Positions 1-6,428 of a stretch of 10,240 nt of DNA are shown here, in pieces. Origin of the DNA: an uncultured Methanomassiliicoccaceae archaeon. Its GTDB lineage: Archaea > Thermoplasmatota > Thermoplasmata > Methanomassiliicoccales > Methanomethylophilaceae. Position 1 is the stretch's first letter. The number at the start of each line of letters is the position of its first letter. The notes beneath the pieces are model-generated. The model was not told where the DNA came from. It was given only the letters and a program-made list of their open reading frames with translations, and searched no databases. The DNA is taken from the NCBI GenBank assembly GCA_945492685.1, contig CALYUZ010000013.1, positions 1 through 10,240 on the forward strand, in the 5' to 3' direction. Made by a program: the position numbers and the translations under genes.

Positions 1-839
1 TTCCCACTGAGGGGTTCCAGGTCGGCCGAGGCCACCTGTTCGAACCCAGCCGAGGCTATGAGGTCGGACATCCGCCTCTCCTCGGGCTTCTTCATCGATT
101 TCCTGTGCAGGTACACCAGTTTCGTGTCGGTGGCCTCGCATGCGCCTTTCAACATGCGGACTATGTCCTCATCATCCCTGTTCTCAAGCTGATAGTTTGG
201 GATCATGTGCCCGAAATTGGCCTGATACTTCGATGCCACCTCGGTGAAACGGGGAGCGTAGTGTCCTCCCCCGAGACCCACCAGCGAGGGGTACTCCGGA
301 TGGGGGTCCAGGTCCTCGATGACATGTGCCAGTATCTCCGCCGCATGCTTGTTGCACCAGTGGGTCTCCTCGCTTCCCACCTCTATGAAGAAGGTGGGCT
401 TGTCGAGCCAGGGGCCGTGATGGGTGACCTCGAAACAGGTCTGTGTGTCCTCCATGTCGTTGTATTCGAGGATGCGCCTCAACGCATCGGTCATGGTGGC
501 GGGCGCCGCCTTAACAAGGGTCTCCGCCCTCCCGCCGAACTCGTTCTCATGGTAGTTCCCGATGGGATGGGCGGTCAACGCGGGCCTGCCGCTCTTGGCG
601 GAGTGCTTCGACATGAAGATCACCTCATCAGGATCGATGCCGAAATCATGGACCATCCTGTCGATGTCCTCATGGTAGATGTGGAGGTCCGGTATCGAGA
701 CCATGAACGTGTCCCCGTATGCGAGGTAGCTGTTGGTGCCGTCATCGCCCAAATCCTCCCATCCGTGGAAGGACAGAAGGGATTCCCTCATGTTGACCGA
801 GGGCAGGTCAGGTTCGCTGCATACGAGGAGTCTCGACAT
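1..839 (-). CDS. dtdA: D-aminoacyl-tRNA deacylase, DTD2/GEK1 type (3' end cut by window edge)
   Basis: Hydrolyses D-amino acids (D-Tyr, D-Phe and others) from mischarged tRNA in the cytosol, a chiral-proofreading step. The frame is open from the ATG at 839 to the left edge: 279 complete codons and no stop. That is close to full family length (about 270-280), so only a short C-terminus is missing. Visible family motifs are SKHSAKSGRPALTAHPIGN at residues 77-95, FEVTHHGPW at 136-144, FFIEVGS at 150-156 and GLGGGHYAPRFTE at 188-200, which supply the conserved His, Lys and Gly residues of the archaeal/plant fold. The N-terminus (MSRLLVCSEPDLPSVNMRESLL) starts where the family does. An in-frame ATG at 875 would add 12 residues that look unlike the family. 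The gene is divergent from the winged-helix gene at 953. It may be transcribed leaderless from an AT-rich element at 862-870. Family assignment is firm; the start is less so. Confidence 0.93.
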   Translation of the reverse strand, partial: MSRLLVCSEPDLPSVNMRESLLSFHGWEDLGDDGTNSYLAYGDTFMVSIPDLHIYHEDIDRMVHDFGIDPDEVIFMSKHSAKSGRPALTAHPIGNYHENEFGGRAETLVKAAPATMTDALRRILEYNDMEDTQTCFEVTHHGPWLDKPTFFIEVGSEETHWCNKHAAEILAHVIEDLDPHPEYPSLVGLGGGHYAPRFTEVASKYQANFGHMIPNYQLENRDDEDIVRMLKGACEATDTKLVYLHRKSMKKPEERRMSDLIASAGFEQVASADLEPLSG

Positions 840-861
840 GGGACGGGCGATGAGTCCGGGC

Positions 862-870
862 GTATTTCTA
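862..870 (-). promoter_or_regulatory. Candidate TATA element for dtdA
   Basis: Read on the minus strand, TAGAAATAC is centred about 27 bp upstream of the ATG at 839, the spacing of an archaeal TATA box for a leaderless mRNA. No Shine-Dalgarno sequence precedes that ATG. A second AT-rich element on the same strand (AAATAC, 906-911) would instead place transcription just ahead of the alternative ATG at 875. The element is weak and the choice is unresolved. Confidence 0.35.
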
Positions 871-924
871 CCCATTCCAGGTTTCAGCTCTTACAACTAC
901 AGAATGTATTTGACCGGTCCATCA

Positions 925-931
925 TTTTAAA
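925..931 (+). promoter_or_regulatory. TATA box of the winged-helix gene, leaderless start at 953
   Basis: TTTTAAA is centred about 25 bp upstream of the ATG at 953, and no ribosome binding site lies between them. This is the standard geometry for archaeal leaderless transcription, where the first base of the mRNA is at or next to the start codon. It also supports ATG 953 as the true start. The element is nearly symmetric and could contribute to the divergent dtdA promoter. Confidence 0.65.
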
Positions 932-952
932 CCAGAACATCGAGAACGGTCC

Positions 953-2197
953 ATGGACAATATCACCCTTCGCGGGAGGGTCATGCTCTACCTCTCGAAG
1001 TACAACCATCTCGACCGCAGGATAGTCTATGGGGCCCCATTCGACATAACGCAGGACGGTGTGGCCATCGCCCTCAACATCACCCGTTCCTATTCGTCCC
1101 TGATCCTCAACCGCATGGAGGAGGAAGGAACTGTGGAGTACCACCTGGCGACCATCCTGGGTTCCAAGAGCAAGAACAAGCGCAGGATCTACTTCCTCAC
1201 CGGACGCGGGATGAAGGAGAAGGAGGACCTGGTTAAGGACCTGGAATCCAGGGGAGTGGATCCGGGCGACATCTATCCAAAGGACGACATAAACCACTGC
1301 AGCTCAGAGGCCTTCGAAGGACTAGACATGGAGGAGAGGGACATCATCGGCTCCATCTGCCTCATCGACGGGAAGGTGAGTCGTACGAGTCTTCCCGATG
1401 GGGACCATCCGATGATACCGTTCGACCTCAGCGGGGATGTGATGCTCAAGGAATCCACCAGGGAGAGGATCATCGCCACAGCTGACGATGATACCCTTCG
1501 CAGATGGCACAGCATCGCCGCAGACTGGTGCACCGATAACGATTCCGATCCGAGGGAGAGACTGCGTCACCTCCTGGGAGCGGGAAGGATGAGGGAGGCA
1601 CGGAGGCTCTTCGTCAGGGAGAGGTACGGACTCATGGAATCCCCGGAGAGGTGGATGATCGATGTCGGGACGGAGCTTTGCAGGGGATGCGACGATCAGA
1701 CGGTGATCGAGACGGCGGCGAGGATCGCCATGGAACTCGATGACACGGGGACCTCCAGGGAACTGGCATCCAGGATGACGGACGGCACCACGGCGAGGGA
1801 ATCACTCATGGCGGAGATCTCCCTGAAGGAAGGGGATATCGAGGATGCGTTGTCCATCGCGTTGGGATGCTACAACGGTGATTCGACATCGGCCATCGCG
1901 TTGGGGAAATGCATGCTCGCAGCCGGAAGGCCTTCGGAAGGAAGGGTGTTCCTTGCGAAGGCGAGAAGGGCCCTGGTCGAGGAGGGGTGCGTTTTCCGTC
2001 TCGATGAGGCGTTGGCCCTGGATGCGGAATGCGCCATGGAGATGGGTTCCTTCGAGGAGGCCGACACCATACTGGAGATGGTGTCGCACGTTACGAGGAA
2101 CAGAGAACTGGGTGAGCGGGTCGCGGCCGTCAGGGGCCGCATAACCCGCGGTGAGGTTTCAGAGGATTGTGTTGGACTTCAGGTTGTCCAGATCTGA
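953..2197 (+). CDS. Winged-helix protein with helical (TPR-like) C-terminus; STAND-type regulator apparently lacking its ATPase
   Basis: A 414-residue soluble protein, likely a DNA-binding regulator. Residues about 5-90 form a winged helix: the recognition region is DITQDGVAIALNITRSYSSL (31-50), followed by a hairpin ending in RRIYFLTGRG (77-86). In archaeal STAND/MalT-like regulators that I recall, this type of wHTH precedes a P-loop ATPase of about 300 residues, a second winged helix and TPR-like helices. Here no Walker A or B motif is present. A short linker leads to LDMEERDIIGSICLIDG (124-140), which resembles the post-ATPase winged helix. Then come LRRWHSIAADWC (182-193), RERLRHLLGAGRMREARRLF (201-220) and paired amphipathic helices to about 395. 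Ten cysteines are unusual for this length, including CRGC at 243-246. It has a leaderless promoter, stands alone on its strand, and its last 39 bases overlap the end of pheS. Target and ligand are unknown; auto-regulation is only a guess from repeats in its promoter. Confidence 0.72.
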   Translation: MDNITLRGRVMLYLSKYNHLDRRIVYGAPFDITQDGVAIALNITRSYSSLILNRMEEEGTVEYHLATILGSKSKNKRRIYFLTGRGMKEKEDLVKDLESRGVDPGDIYPKDDINHCSSEAFEGLDMEERDIIGSICLIDGKVSRTSLPDGDHPMIPFDLSGDVMLKESTRERIIATADDDTLRRWHSIAADWCTDNDSDPRERLRHLLGAGRMREARRLFVRERYGLMESPERWMIDVGTELCRGCDDQTVIETAARIAMELDDTGTSRELASRMTDGTTARESLMAEISLKEGDIEDALSIALGCYNGDSTSAIALGKCMLAAGRPSEGRVFLAKARRALVEEGCVFRLDEALALDAECAMEMGSFEEADTILEMVSHVTRNRELGERVAAVRGRITRGEVSEDCVGLQVVQI

Positions 2198-3679
2198 GAT
2201 GTACAGGTCCCTGATGTCCTTGATGTTCCACTTGAGCATGGCGAGCCTCTCGAATCCGAATCCCCAGGCGAGGACGGGACTGGTGACACCGAAGGGTGCG
2301 AGGACCTCGGGCCTGAATATTCCCGCTCCTCCGAGCTCCATCCACTTGCCGTTGAAGAACACCTCCAGCTCCAGGGAGGGCTCGGTGTACGGGAAATAGG
2401 CGGGACGGATGCGGATCTGGTCGAATCCCATCCTGGCGTAGAACTCCCTGATGATGGATATCAGCATGTTGAAGTCCGCGTTCTCGTCGATGACGATACC
2501 CTCGATCTGGGTGAACTCGGGCAGATGGGTGGCGTCGATGGACTCCTTCCTGAAGATCCTGGAGATGGAGAAAGCCTTCTGGGGTGCATCCGGGTGCTCC
2601 GCGATGTACTTGATGCTGCTGACGGTGCTGTGGGTCCTGAGCAGGGCGGACTCCGCCTTCTCCCTGGACCAGGTGCCTCCCCATCCGGTGGATCCGGTGT
2701 CCCCTCCGTTCTCGTGGATGTTCTTCACCATCTCCACGAGCCTCTCGTCATCGATGTGGATCGACGGGGGGTTCTCGAGATAGAAGGTGTCCTGCAGGTC
2801 CCTGGCCGGGTGGTCCTGGGGGGTGTACAGGATGTCCAGGTTCCAGAAAGCCGGCTGGACGTACTCGGAGGACATCTCGGTGAATCCCATGTCGGTGAAG
2901 AGCCTTCTGACCTGGGCCCCGAGCCTGGACAGGGGGTGCTTCTTGGCGGGGGTGACCGTGGGCGCGAAGGTCTGGATGTCGTACTTCCTGAACTCGGCAT
3001 CCTTCCACTCGCCGCTCTGGATGAGACGGTCGGTGACATCGGTCACCTGGGGCTTGAGCTCGATACCGGATGCGGCGGCCTCCTTCCCCAGGTCTGTGAG
3101 GGAGATCTCCCTCTCGGTGACGATCTTCTCCCCGATCATCCCCTGGCGTCCCTTCAGGTCCTTCACGATCTTCGGATCGGCATCCTTCTCGGGAACGGGA
3201 CCCTGTGCCATCCTCTTCAGGAGTGCCTCGTCGGGCATCTCGGATGAGAGCATGCTGCGGCCGTTGTCGGTGAGCACCAGTTTCTTGGAATCACCGTCTT
3301 TGACTATGTCCGCGAGGTTCTTCCTCTTGAGCCATCCAACTGCGATCTTGTCGGCACCACCGGGCATGGCATCCGCGAGGGCGTTCATGTCCATGCTTCC
3401 GCCGGCCGCGTCGATGCACCTTATGGCGACCCTCTCTGGGAGTCCCGACTCCACGATGCCCGCATCGGCGAGCACGTAGAACTTCTCGGATGACTCCTTT
3501 ATGGAGGCCATCCCCTTGGATTCGAGCCAGGATGCGGCTCCCATGATCTCGACCTCCAGGTCGAACCTCCCGTCCGCGATCATGTCGGCGGGCGATGCGG
3601 CCCCTCCCCTGTCGGCCAGGGCCAGCAGGAGCCTCTTCTCGTTGTAGCTAAGTCCTTCAAGGATCTCTGCGTTAACCAT
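2159..3679 (-). CDS. pheS: Phenylalanyl-tRNA synthetase alpha subunit
   Basis: Catalytic subunit of the (alpha-beta)2 class II enzyme that charges tRNA-Phe in the cytosol. The protein has 506 residues, the archaeal/eukaryal long form. Residues 1 to about 215 are winged-helix modules of the tRNA-binding N-terminal extension. The class II core follows: motif 1 region HPLSRLGAQVRRLFTDMGF at 248-266, DHPARDLQDTFY at 289-300, LLRTHSTVSS at 346-355, motif 2 FRKESIDATHLPEFTQIEG at 376-394, the Phe-pocket region YFPYTEPSLEL at 428-438, and motif 3 GFGFERLAML at 473-482. No key element is missing. The ATG at 3679 lies six bases after the trpS stop and has a GGTGA ribosome binding site, so it is the second gene of a trpS-pheS operon. 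The beta subunit gene pheT is not in this window. Its 3' end overlaps the convergent winged-helix gene by 39 bp. Confidence 0.97.
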   Translation of the reverse strand: MVNAEILEGLSYNEKRLLLALADRGGAASPADMIADGRFDLEVEIMGAASWLESKGMASIKESSEKFYVLADAGIVESGLPERVAIRCIDAAGGSMDMNALADAMPGGADKIAVGWLKRKNLADIVKDGDSKKLVLTDNGRSMLSSEMPDEALLKRMAQGPVPEKDADPKIVKDLKGRQGMIGEKIVTEREISLTDLGKEAAASGIELKPQVTDVTDRLIQSGEWKDAEFRKYDIQTFAPTVTPAKKHPLSRLGAQVRRLFTDMGFTEMSSEYVQPAFWNLDILYTPQDHPARDLQDTFYLENPPSIHIDDERLVEMVKNIHENGGDTGSTGWGGTWSREKAESALLRTHSTVSSIKYIAEHPDAPQKAFSISRIFRKESIDATHLPEFTQIEGIVIDENADFNMLISIIREFYARMGFDQIRIRPAYFPYTEPSLELEVFFNGKWMELGGAGIFRPEVLAPFGVTSPVLAWGFGFERLAMLKWNIKDIRDLYISDLDNLKSNTIL

Positions 3680-3685
3680 GATGAA

Positions 3686-3690
3686 TCACC
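3686..3690 (-). promoter_or_regulatory. Ribosome binding site of pheS
   Basis: On the minus strand GGTGA precedes the pheS ATG with a six-base spacer and matches the archaeal anti-Shine-Dalgarno. It is embedded in the last codons and stop of trpS, so pheS translation is probably coupled to trpS. By contrast trpS itself has no such site. Confidence 0.7.
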
Positions 3691-4807
3691 ACTCGAAGCC
3701 GTCGTATGTCATGTCGTTCACGACATCCTTGGCCTTCTCCCTCCTGTCCTGATGTCCCTCCAGGAAGACATTGATCTTCTCGGTCAGGCACATCTTGCAC
3801 TCGCCGCACAGGATCTCCCCATTGCGGCATTTGGTGGCGAGCTCGTTGAGCTTCTCGTCGTCGTGCTCGAACAGATAGTAGTTGTACTTGAACACGGCGC
3901 AGACCTCGGGGTTGCCTCCCTTCTCCCTCTGCTCCTCCACGGAGACACATCCGCCTGTGAACGCCCTTCCGACCTTCTTCTTGACGGCCTTGGGGGTGTC
4001 GGTGGTGTAGATCGTGGCGTTCTCATCGGAGGAGGACATCTTGTCTCCACCGTTGAGTCCGGGGAACATCTTGCAGTAGAGCAGCGAGGGCTTGGGATAG
4101 TTCAGTCCGGGAGCCACGTCCCTGGTGACCCTGAAGTGGGGATCCTGATCGATACCGCAGGGGATGAGGACGGGGGTCTGCTTTCCGCTCTCCTCGGTGG
4201 GGAGGAATGCGGGGACGGACTGGAGCGTCGTGTAGAATATGGATCCGATGTTGGTGGAGTTGTCGAATCCGAAGACAGCCTTGGCAGTGGAGAACGTGAC
4301 CTTCTTCGATACCCTCAGGGCGATGGGATAGAGCTTGTCGATGTTCTTCGTGTTCACGATGATCCTGGTCTTCTTGGGATCGAATCCCAATGCGATGAAG
4401 TCCAGGGCGTTCTCGTATGCCATGCTGGATGTGTCGCCGAGGGTCAGGTCCTTGAACAGGAACTTCTCGTCATCGGTCATCTGGAAGAGCATTTCGACTC
4501 CGAACGTGTCCTGGACCCATTTGTTGAAGATCCAGGGCATGATATGACCGAGATGGGTGTTCCCGGAAGGGCCTCTTCCTGTGTAGAGGACGAACTTGTT
4601 ACCCTTGTCGTACTCGTTCAGGAGTGGGATCATGTCCCTGTGGGAGTAGAAGATCCCGCGTCTGATCATGGGATGGACCTCCCCGTACTTCGACAGCCTC
4701 TCGATGAGCGCGTCGTCGATGGGTGTCGTACCGAACCTCTCCTGCAGGAGATCGTAGTCGATGTCGCCCGTGACCTCCCATGGTGTGACCTTGAAATCCT
4801 CTGGCAT
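3686..4807 (-). CDS. trpS: Tryptophanyl-tRNA synthetase (archaeal/eukaryal type)
   Basis: Class I synthetase that charges tRNA-Trp in the cytosol; 373 residues, normal for archaeal TrpRS. The N-terminal VTPWEVTGDIDYDLLQERFG (7-26) is characteristic of the archaeal/eukaryal branch and fixes the start at ATG 4807. The HIGH-like ATP-binding motif is GPSGNTHLGH (79-88). TPVLIPCGIDQDPHFRVTRD (211-230) lines the active site, and the KMSKS-like loop is KMSSS (256-260). Near the C-terminus, Cys327, Cys334, Cys337 and Cys340 (C-x6-C-x2-C-x2-C) look like a metal-binding cluster; related cysteine pairs occur in other archaeal TrpRS as far as I recall. It is the first gene of the trpS-pheS operon. It has a TATA-like box at 4838-4848, no ribosome binding site and a perfect dyad just upstream of the start, so regulation by a repressor is possible but unproven. 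Confidence 0.97.
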   Translation of the reverse strand: MPEDFKVTPWEVTGDIDYDLLQERFGTTPIDDALIERLSKYGEVHPMIRRGIFYSHRDMIPLLNEYDKGNKFVLYTGRGPSGNTHLGHIMPWIFNKWVQDTFGVEMLFQMTDDEKFLFKDLTLGDTSSMAYENALDFIALGFDPKKTRIIVNTKNIDKLYPIALRVSKKVTFSTAKAVFGFDNSTNIGSIFYTTLQSVPAFLPTEESGKQTPVLIPCGIDQDPHFRVTRDVAPGLNYPKPSLLYCKMFPGLNGGDKMSSSDENATIYTTDTPKAVKKKVGRAFTGGCVSVEEQREKGGNPEVCAVFKYNYYLFEHDDEKLNELATKCRNGEILCGECKMCLTEKINVFLEGHQDRREKAKDVVNDMTYDGFEW

Positions 4808-4815
4808 AGTTTATA

Positions 4816-4828
4816 ACCGTCCGACGGT
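4816..4828. promoter_or_regulatory. Perfect dyad ACCGTC-C-GACGGT in the trpS leader, candidate operator
   Basis: Two perfectly complementary 6-bp arms are separated by one base, 9-21 bp upstream of the trpS ATG, at or just upstream of the expected transcription start. The position suits a repressor site that blocks RNA polymerase. A related but imperfect arrangement (AACCGTC-A-ACGG) occurs at 6780-6791 in the leader of another minus-strand gene. Which protein binds is unknown. Confidence 0.4.
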
Positions 4829-4869
4829 ACGCGCGCATATTATTATAGGTTTACACACGCGCGCACGCG
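4827..4869. repeat. Paired 9-bp direct repeat ACGCGCGCA inside alternating purine-pyrimidine tracts
   Basis: ACGCGCGCA occurs at 4829-4837 and again at 4857-4865, exactly 28 bp apart, one copy on each side of the trpS TATA box. Each copy lies in a strictly alternating purine/pyrimidine run (4827-4840, 14 bases; 4852-4869, 18 bases) of CG and CA/TG steps, the composition that favours left-handed Z-DNA under negative supercoiling. The copies could be operator half-sites or a supercoil-sensitive element between the trpS and 4915 promoters; both are inference. Confidence 0.5.
4838..4848 (-). promoter_or_regulatory. TATA box of trpS-pheS
   Basis: On the minus strand CTATAATAATA begins about 40 bp before the trpS ATG, predicting transcription start about 10 bases upstream of the codon and a very short leader without a ribosome binding site. 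It lies between two alternating purine-pyrimidine tracts. It is the most AT-rich spot in the divergent promoter. Confidence 0.6.
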
Positions 4870-4884
4870 ATGTTCCTCGAAGAA

Positions 4885-4892
4885 CTTTATTA
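4885..4892 (+). promoter_or_regulatory. TATA box of the 147-residue gene, leaderless start at 4915
   Basis: CTTTATTA is centred about 26 bp upstream of the ATG at 4915 with no ribosome binding site between, the geometry of leaderless archaeal transcription. This favours ATG 4915 over the in-frame GTG at 4900, which lies only 11 bp from the box. Confidence 0.65.
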
Positions 4893-4914
4893 GTATGCGG
4901 TGGTTCCGAGACGC

Positions 4915-5358
4915 ATGTGGAAGATTCTCGGAAAGGATGCGATCTACATCGACATCCCCAACACCTGGAAGGAGCGCATGCTCGAGCTTGCCGGAGAGGA
5001 TGAGAAATCATTGAAGTTCAAAGACGTCGTCGGAAGGTCCGAGGTCACATACCTCCTGAACGGGACCACCGAGGAGCACACCTTCTTCATCAGGGTCCCC
5101 GAGGACATCACCCCCGACGAGATCCAGATCCTCGCCGACGTGTCCCTGGACATCCTGAAGAACATCGACTTCCCCTGCGTGGAGGTGGAGGGTGTCAGGC
5201 AGAAGTACCAGGTGGTCATCACCAACTGGGAGGAGCCCGAGATCATCGGACTCAACAAGACACCCGGAATGTCCTCCGGAGAGGTCTTCAAACCCATCAT
5301 CAGGGGACTCGACGGCCCCGGAAGGCTGAACCCCAAGTTCGAGTCTCAGTATTTCTGA
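4915..5358 (+). CDS. Unrecognised 147-residue soluble protein, probably well expressed
   Basis: I do not recognise this family. From the ATG at 4915 the product has 147 residues; an in-frame GTG at 4900 would add five (VPRR-type) residues but sits too close to the TATA box. The protein is acidic and soluble-looking, with no signal peptide and no membrane segment. The N-terminal half alternates beta-like stretches (DAIYIDIP 8-15, EVTYLLNG 43-50, HTFFIRVPEDITPDEIQILA 55-74) with a helix. A single cysteine lies in DFPCVEVEGVRQKYQVVI (92-109). The C-terminal 40 residues are Gly- and Pro-rich and end in the aromatic tail FESQYF. Codon choice is very strongly C- or G-ending, more uniform than in the membrane gene next to it, which usually goes with high expression. 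It is transcribed alone and divergently from trpS. Its stop overlaps the convergent membrane gene by 13 bp. Confidence 0.8.
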   Translation: MWKILGKDAIYIDIPNTWKERMLELAGEDEKSLKFKDVVGRSEVTYLLNGTTEEHTFFIRVPEDITPDEIQILADVSLDILKNIDFPCVEVEGVRQKYQVVITNWEEPEIIGLNKTPGMSSGEVFKPIIRGLDGPGRLNPKFESQYF

Positions 5359-6428
5359 TCCCCGCTTCTTCCGAAGCAGGACCTGGGATCCCTCTTCGGG
5401 GTCCCGGGGAATTCCCCTTTCACTTTTCCGACCTGATCACCGTATCCGGAATCGATATCAGCGGGATGGAAAGCCTTCCATTTCGAAACCACATCCTTCA
5501 CGACGGATGCCTCGCTGCAAAGATAGTACATCAGAGAGGTCACGGTGACGATCAAAACGATCATCGCCAACGACATCAGGACGTAGTAGAAGGTGTATCC
5601 CCCGACAGAGAGTGCCACTCCCAGGAAGACCAATGCCACGATGGCGGGAAGGAACATCCTCTTCATCGTCTCCATGAGACCATCGAAAAGTCTGAAATCA
5701 CAGTAATCTGTGGTGATCCTCACATCCAACGAACTGAAGACCGTCCACGGCATCACCAATGCGGCGATATAGAGGATTATGGTGAGTGTGTACACGGGAA
5801 GTCCATCGGTCTGCACACAGAAGGCAGGATCCAGGAACATGTATATCCACAGGAACGCACACAGGACCAGGGCCATGGCCGTTGTGCGGATCATGTCCAT
5901 CCACGGAATACCTTTCCGGCGGATGCCTGTGTCCATCGTTATCCTGCGGGTATCCACATCCGGAGGTATGTTGAACAGGAACAGGACAACCCTATCGAAT
6001 GCATTGAGCCCCCCTTTGACGTTCATCCCTTCGACCGATGACAGGATCCTGTAGAAGAACGACCTCTGAACAATGGAGACCGTCACGGCAACACCTTCAG
6101 AACAGATGAACAGATGGAGGATGAAGAGCGCGTACTCCGGACCTACGAGATATGCTGCAGCGGCAACCGCCAACGCGATGATGATGACCATCCACCTGCG
6201 ACTGACGACATAGCTGACGATCCCCAGGACGAAGAACGGAGTTGCGAGTATGGGCAGTACCCCGTAGATGCTATTGTCCGTCAAAGATACGACGAGGACG
6301 ATAGACACCACGGATGCGAGGAGCAGGATCAGGAAGAGATACCCTGTACGGACATCTGTCTCGCGCAGCAGTACGGGGCCCTTGCCGTTGGTGGAGCCCT
6401 TATTCCCACCTACCTTGGGGATGTTCAT
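5346..6428 (-). CDS. Unrecognised polytopic membrane protein
   Basis: A 360-residue integral membrane protein of no family I can name. After a Gly- and Lys-rich cytosolic-looking N-terminus there are about eight hydrophobic segments: roughly residues 29-49, 54-75, 79-96, 98-120, 180-199, 211-231, 258-277 and 279-303. A charged loop of about 60 residues (121-179, with Arg/Lys clusters such as DTRRITMDTGIRRKG) separates the first four from the last four, and a smaller charged loop lies between segments 6 and 7. The last 55 residues are hydrophilic and positively charged, rich in Gly, Pro, Lys and Arg. No transporter, protease or kinase motif is visible. Its ATG overlaps the stop of the small upstream gene as ATGA, so the two are translationally coupled and probably act together. 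Codon use is less biased than in the neighbouring synthetase and secretion genes, which suggests modest expression or a later-acquired gene. Confidence 0.8.
   Translation of the reverse strand: MNIPKVGGNKGSTNGKGPVLLRETDVRTGYLFLILLLASVVSIVLVVSLTDNSIYGVLPILATPFFVLGIVSYVVSRRWMVIIIALAVAAAAYLVGPEYALFILHLFICSEGVAVTVSIVQRSFFYRILSSVEGMNVKGGLNAFDRVVLFLFNIPPDVDTRRITMDTGIRRKGIPWMDMIRTTAMALVLCAFLWIYMFLDPAFCVQTDGLPVYTLTIILYIAALVMPWTVFSSLDVRITTDYCDFRLFDGLMETMKRMFLPAIVALVFLGVALSVGGYTFYYVLMSLAMIVLIVTVTSLMYYLCSEASVVKDVVSKWKAFHPADIDSGYGDQVGKVKGEFPGTPKRDPRSCFGRSGDQKY

Noticed and set aside
840..875. ATG at 875 as the dtdA start
   Set aside because: The 12 extra residues do not resemble the family N-terminus, which begins at the MSRLLVCS segment. 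Not fully excluded, since an AT-rich element at 906-911 could serve it.
105..1025. Long plus-strand open frame opposite the left-end gene
   Set aside because: It is antisense to dtdA, whose protein carries several family motifs, and runs into the winged-helix gene. Its translation is rich in Arg, Gly and Val with no recognisable domain, typical of the mirror frame of GC-rich codons.
2525..3247. 240-codon plus-strand open frame opposite pheS
   Set aside because: Antisense to the class II core of pheS; no domain, no upstream promoter.
3752..4816. 354-codon plus-strand open frame spanning trpS
   Set aside because: It is fully antisense to trpS, whose motifs are intact. Third-position C/G in the sense frame removes stops from this frame. 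The composition (Val, Leu, Gly, Asp, Glu repeats) is that of a shadow, and it has no promoter or ribosome binding site.
4900..4914. GTG at 4900 as the start of the 147-residue protein
   Set aside because: It lies about 11 bp from the TATA box, too close for transcription to include it; ATG 4915 is at the expected 26 bp.
4808..4914. Small RNA gene or tRNA in the divergent gap
   Set aside because: No cloverleaf, no box A/B-like or conserved tRNA arms; the sequence is accounted for by two promoters and repeats.
5364..5377. GCTTC-TTCC-GAAGC as an intrinsic terminator
   Set aside because: The stem is only 5 bp, there is no following T-run, and it is inside coding sequence of the convergent gene. 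Kept only as a low-interest observation.
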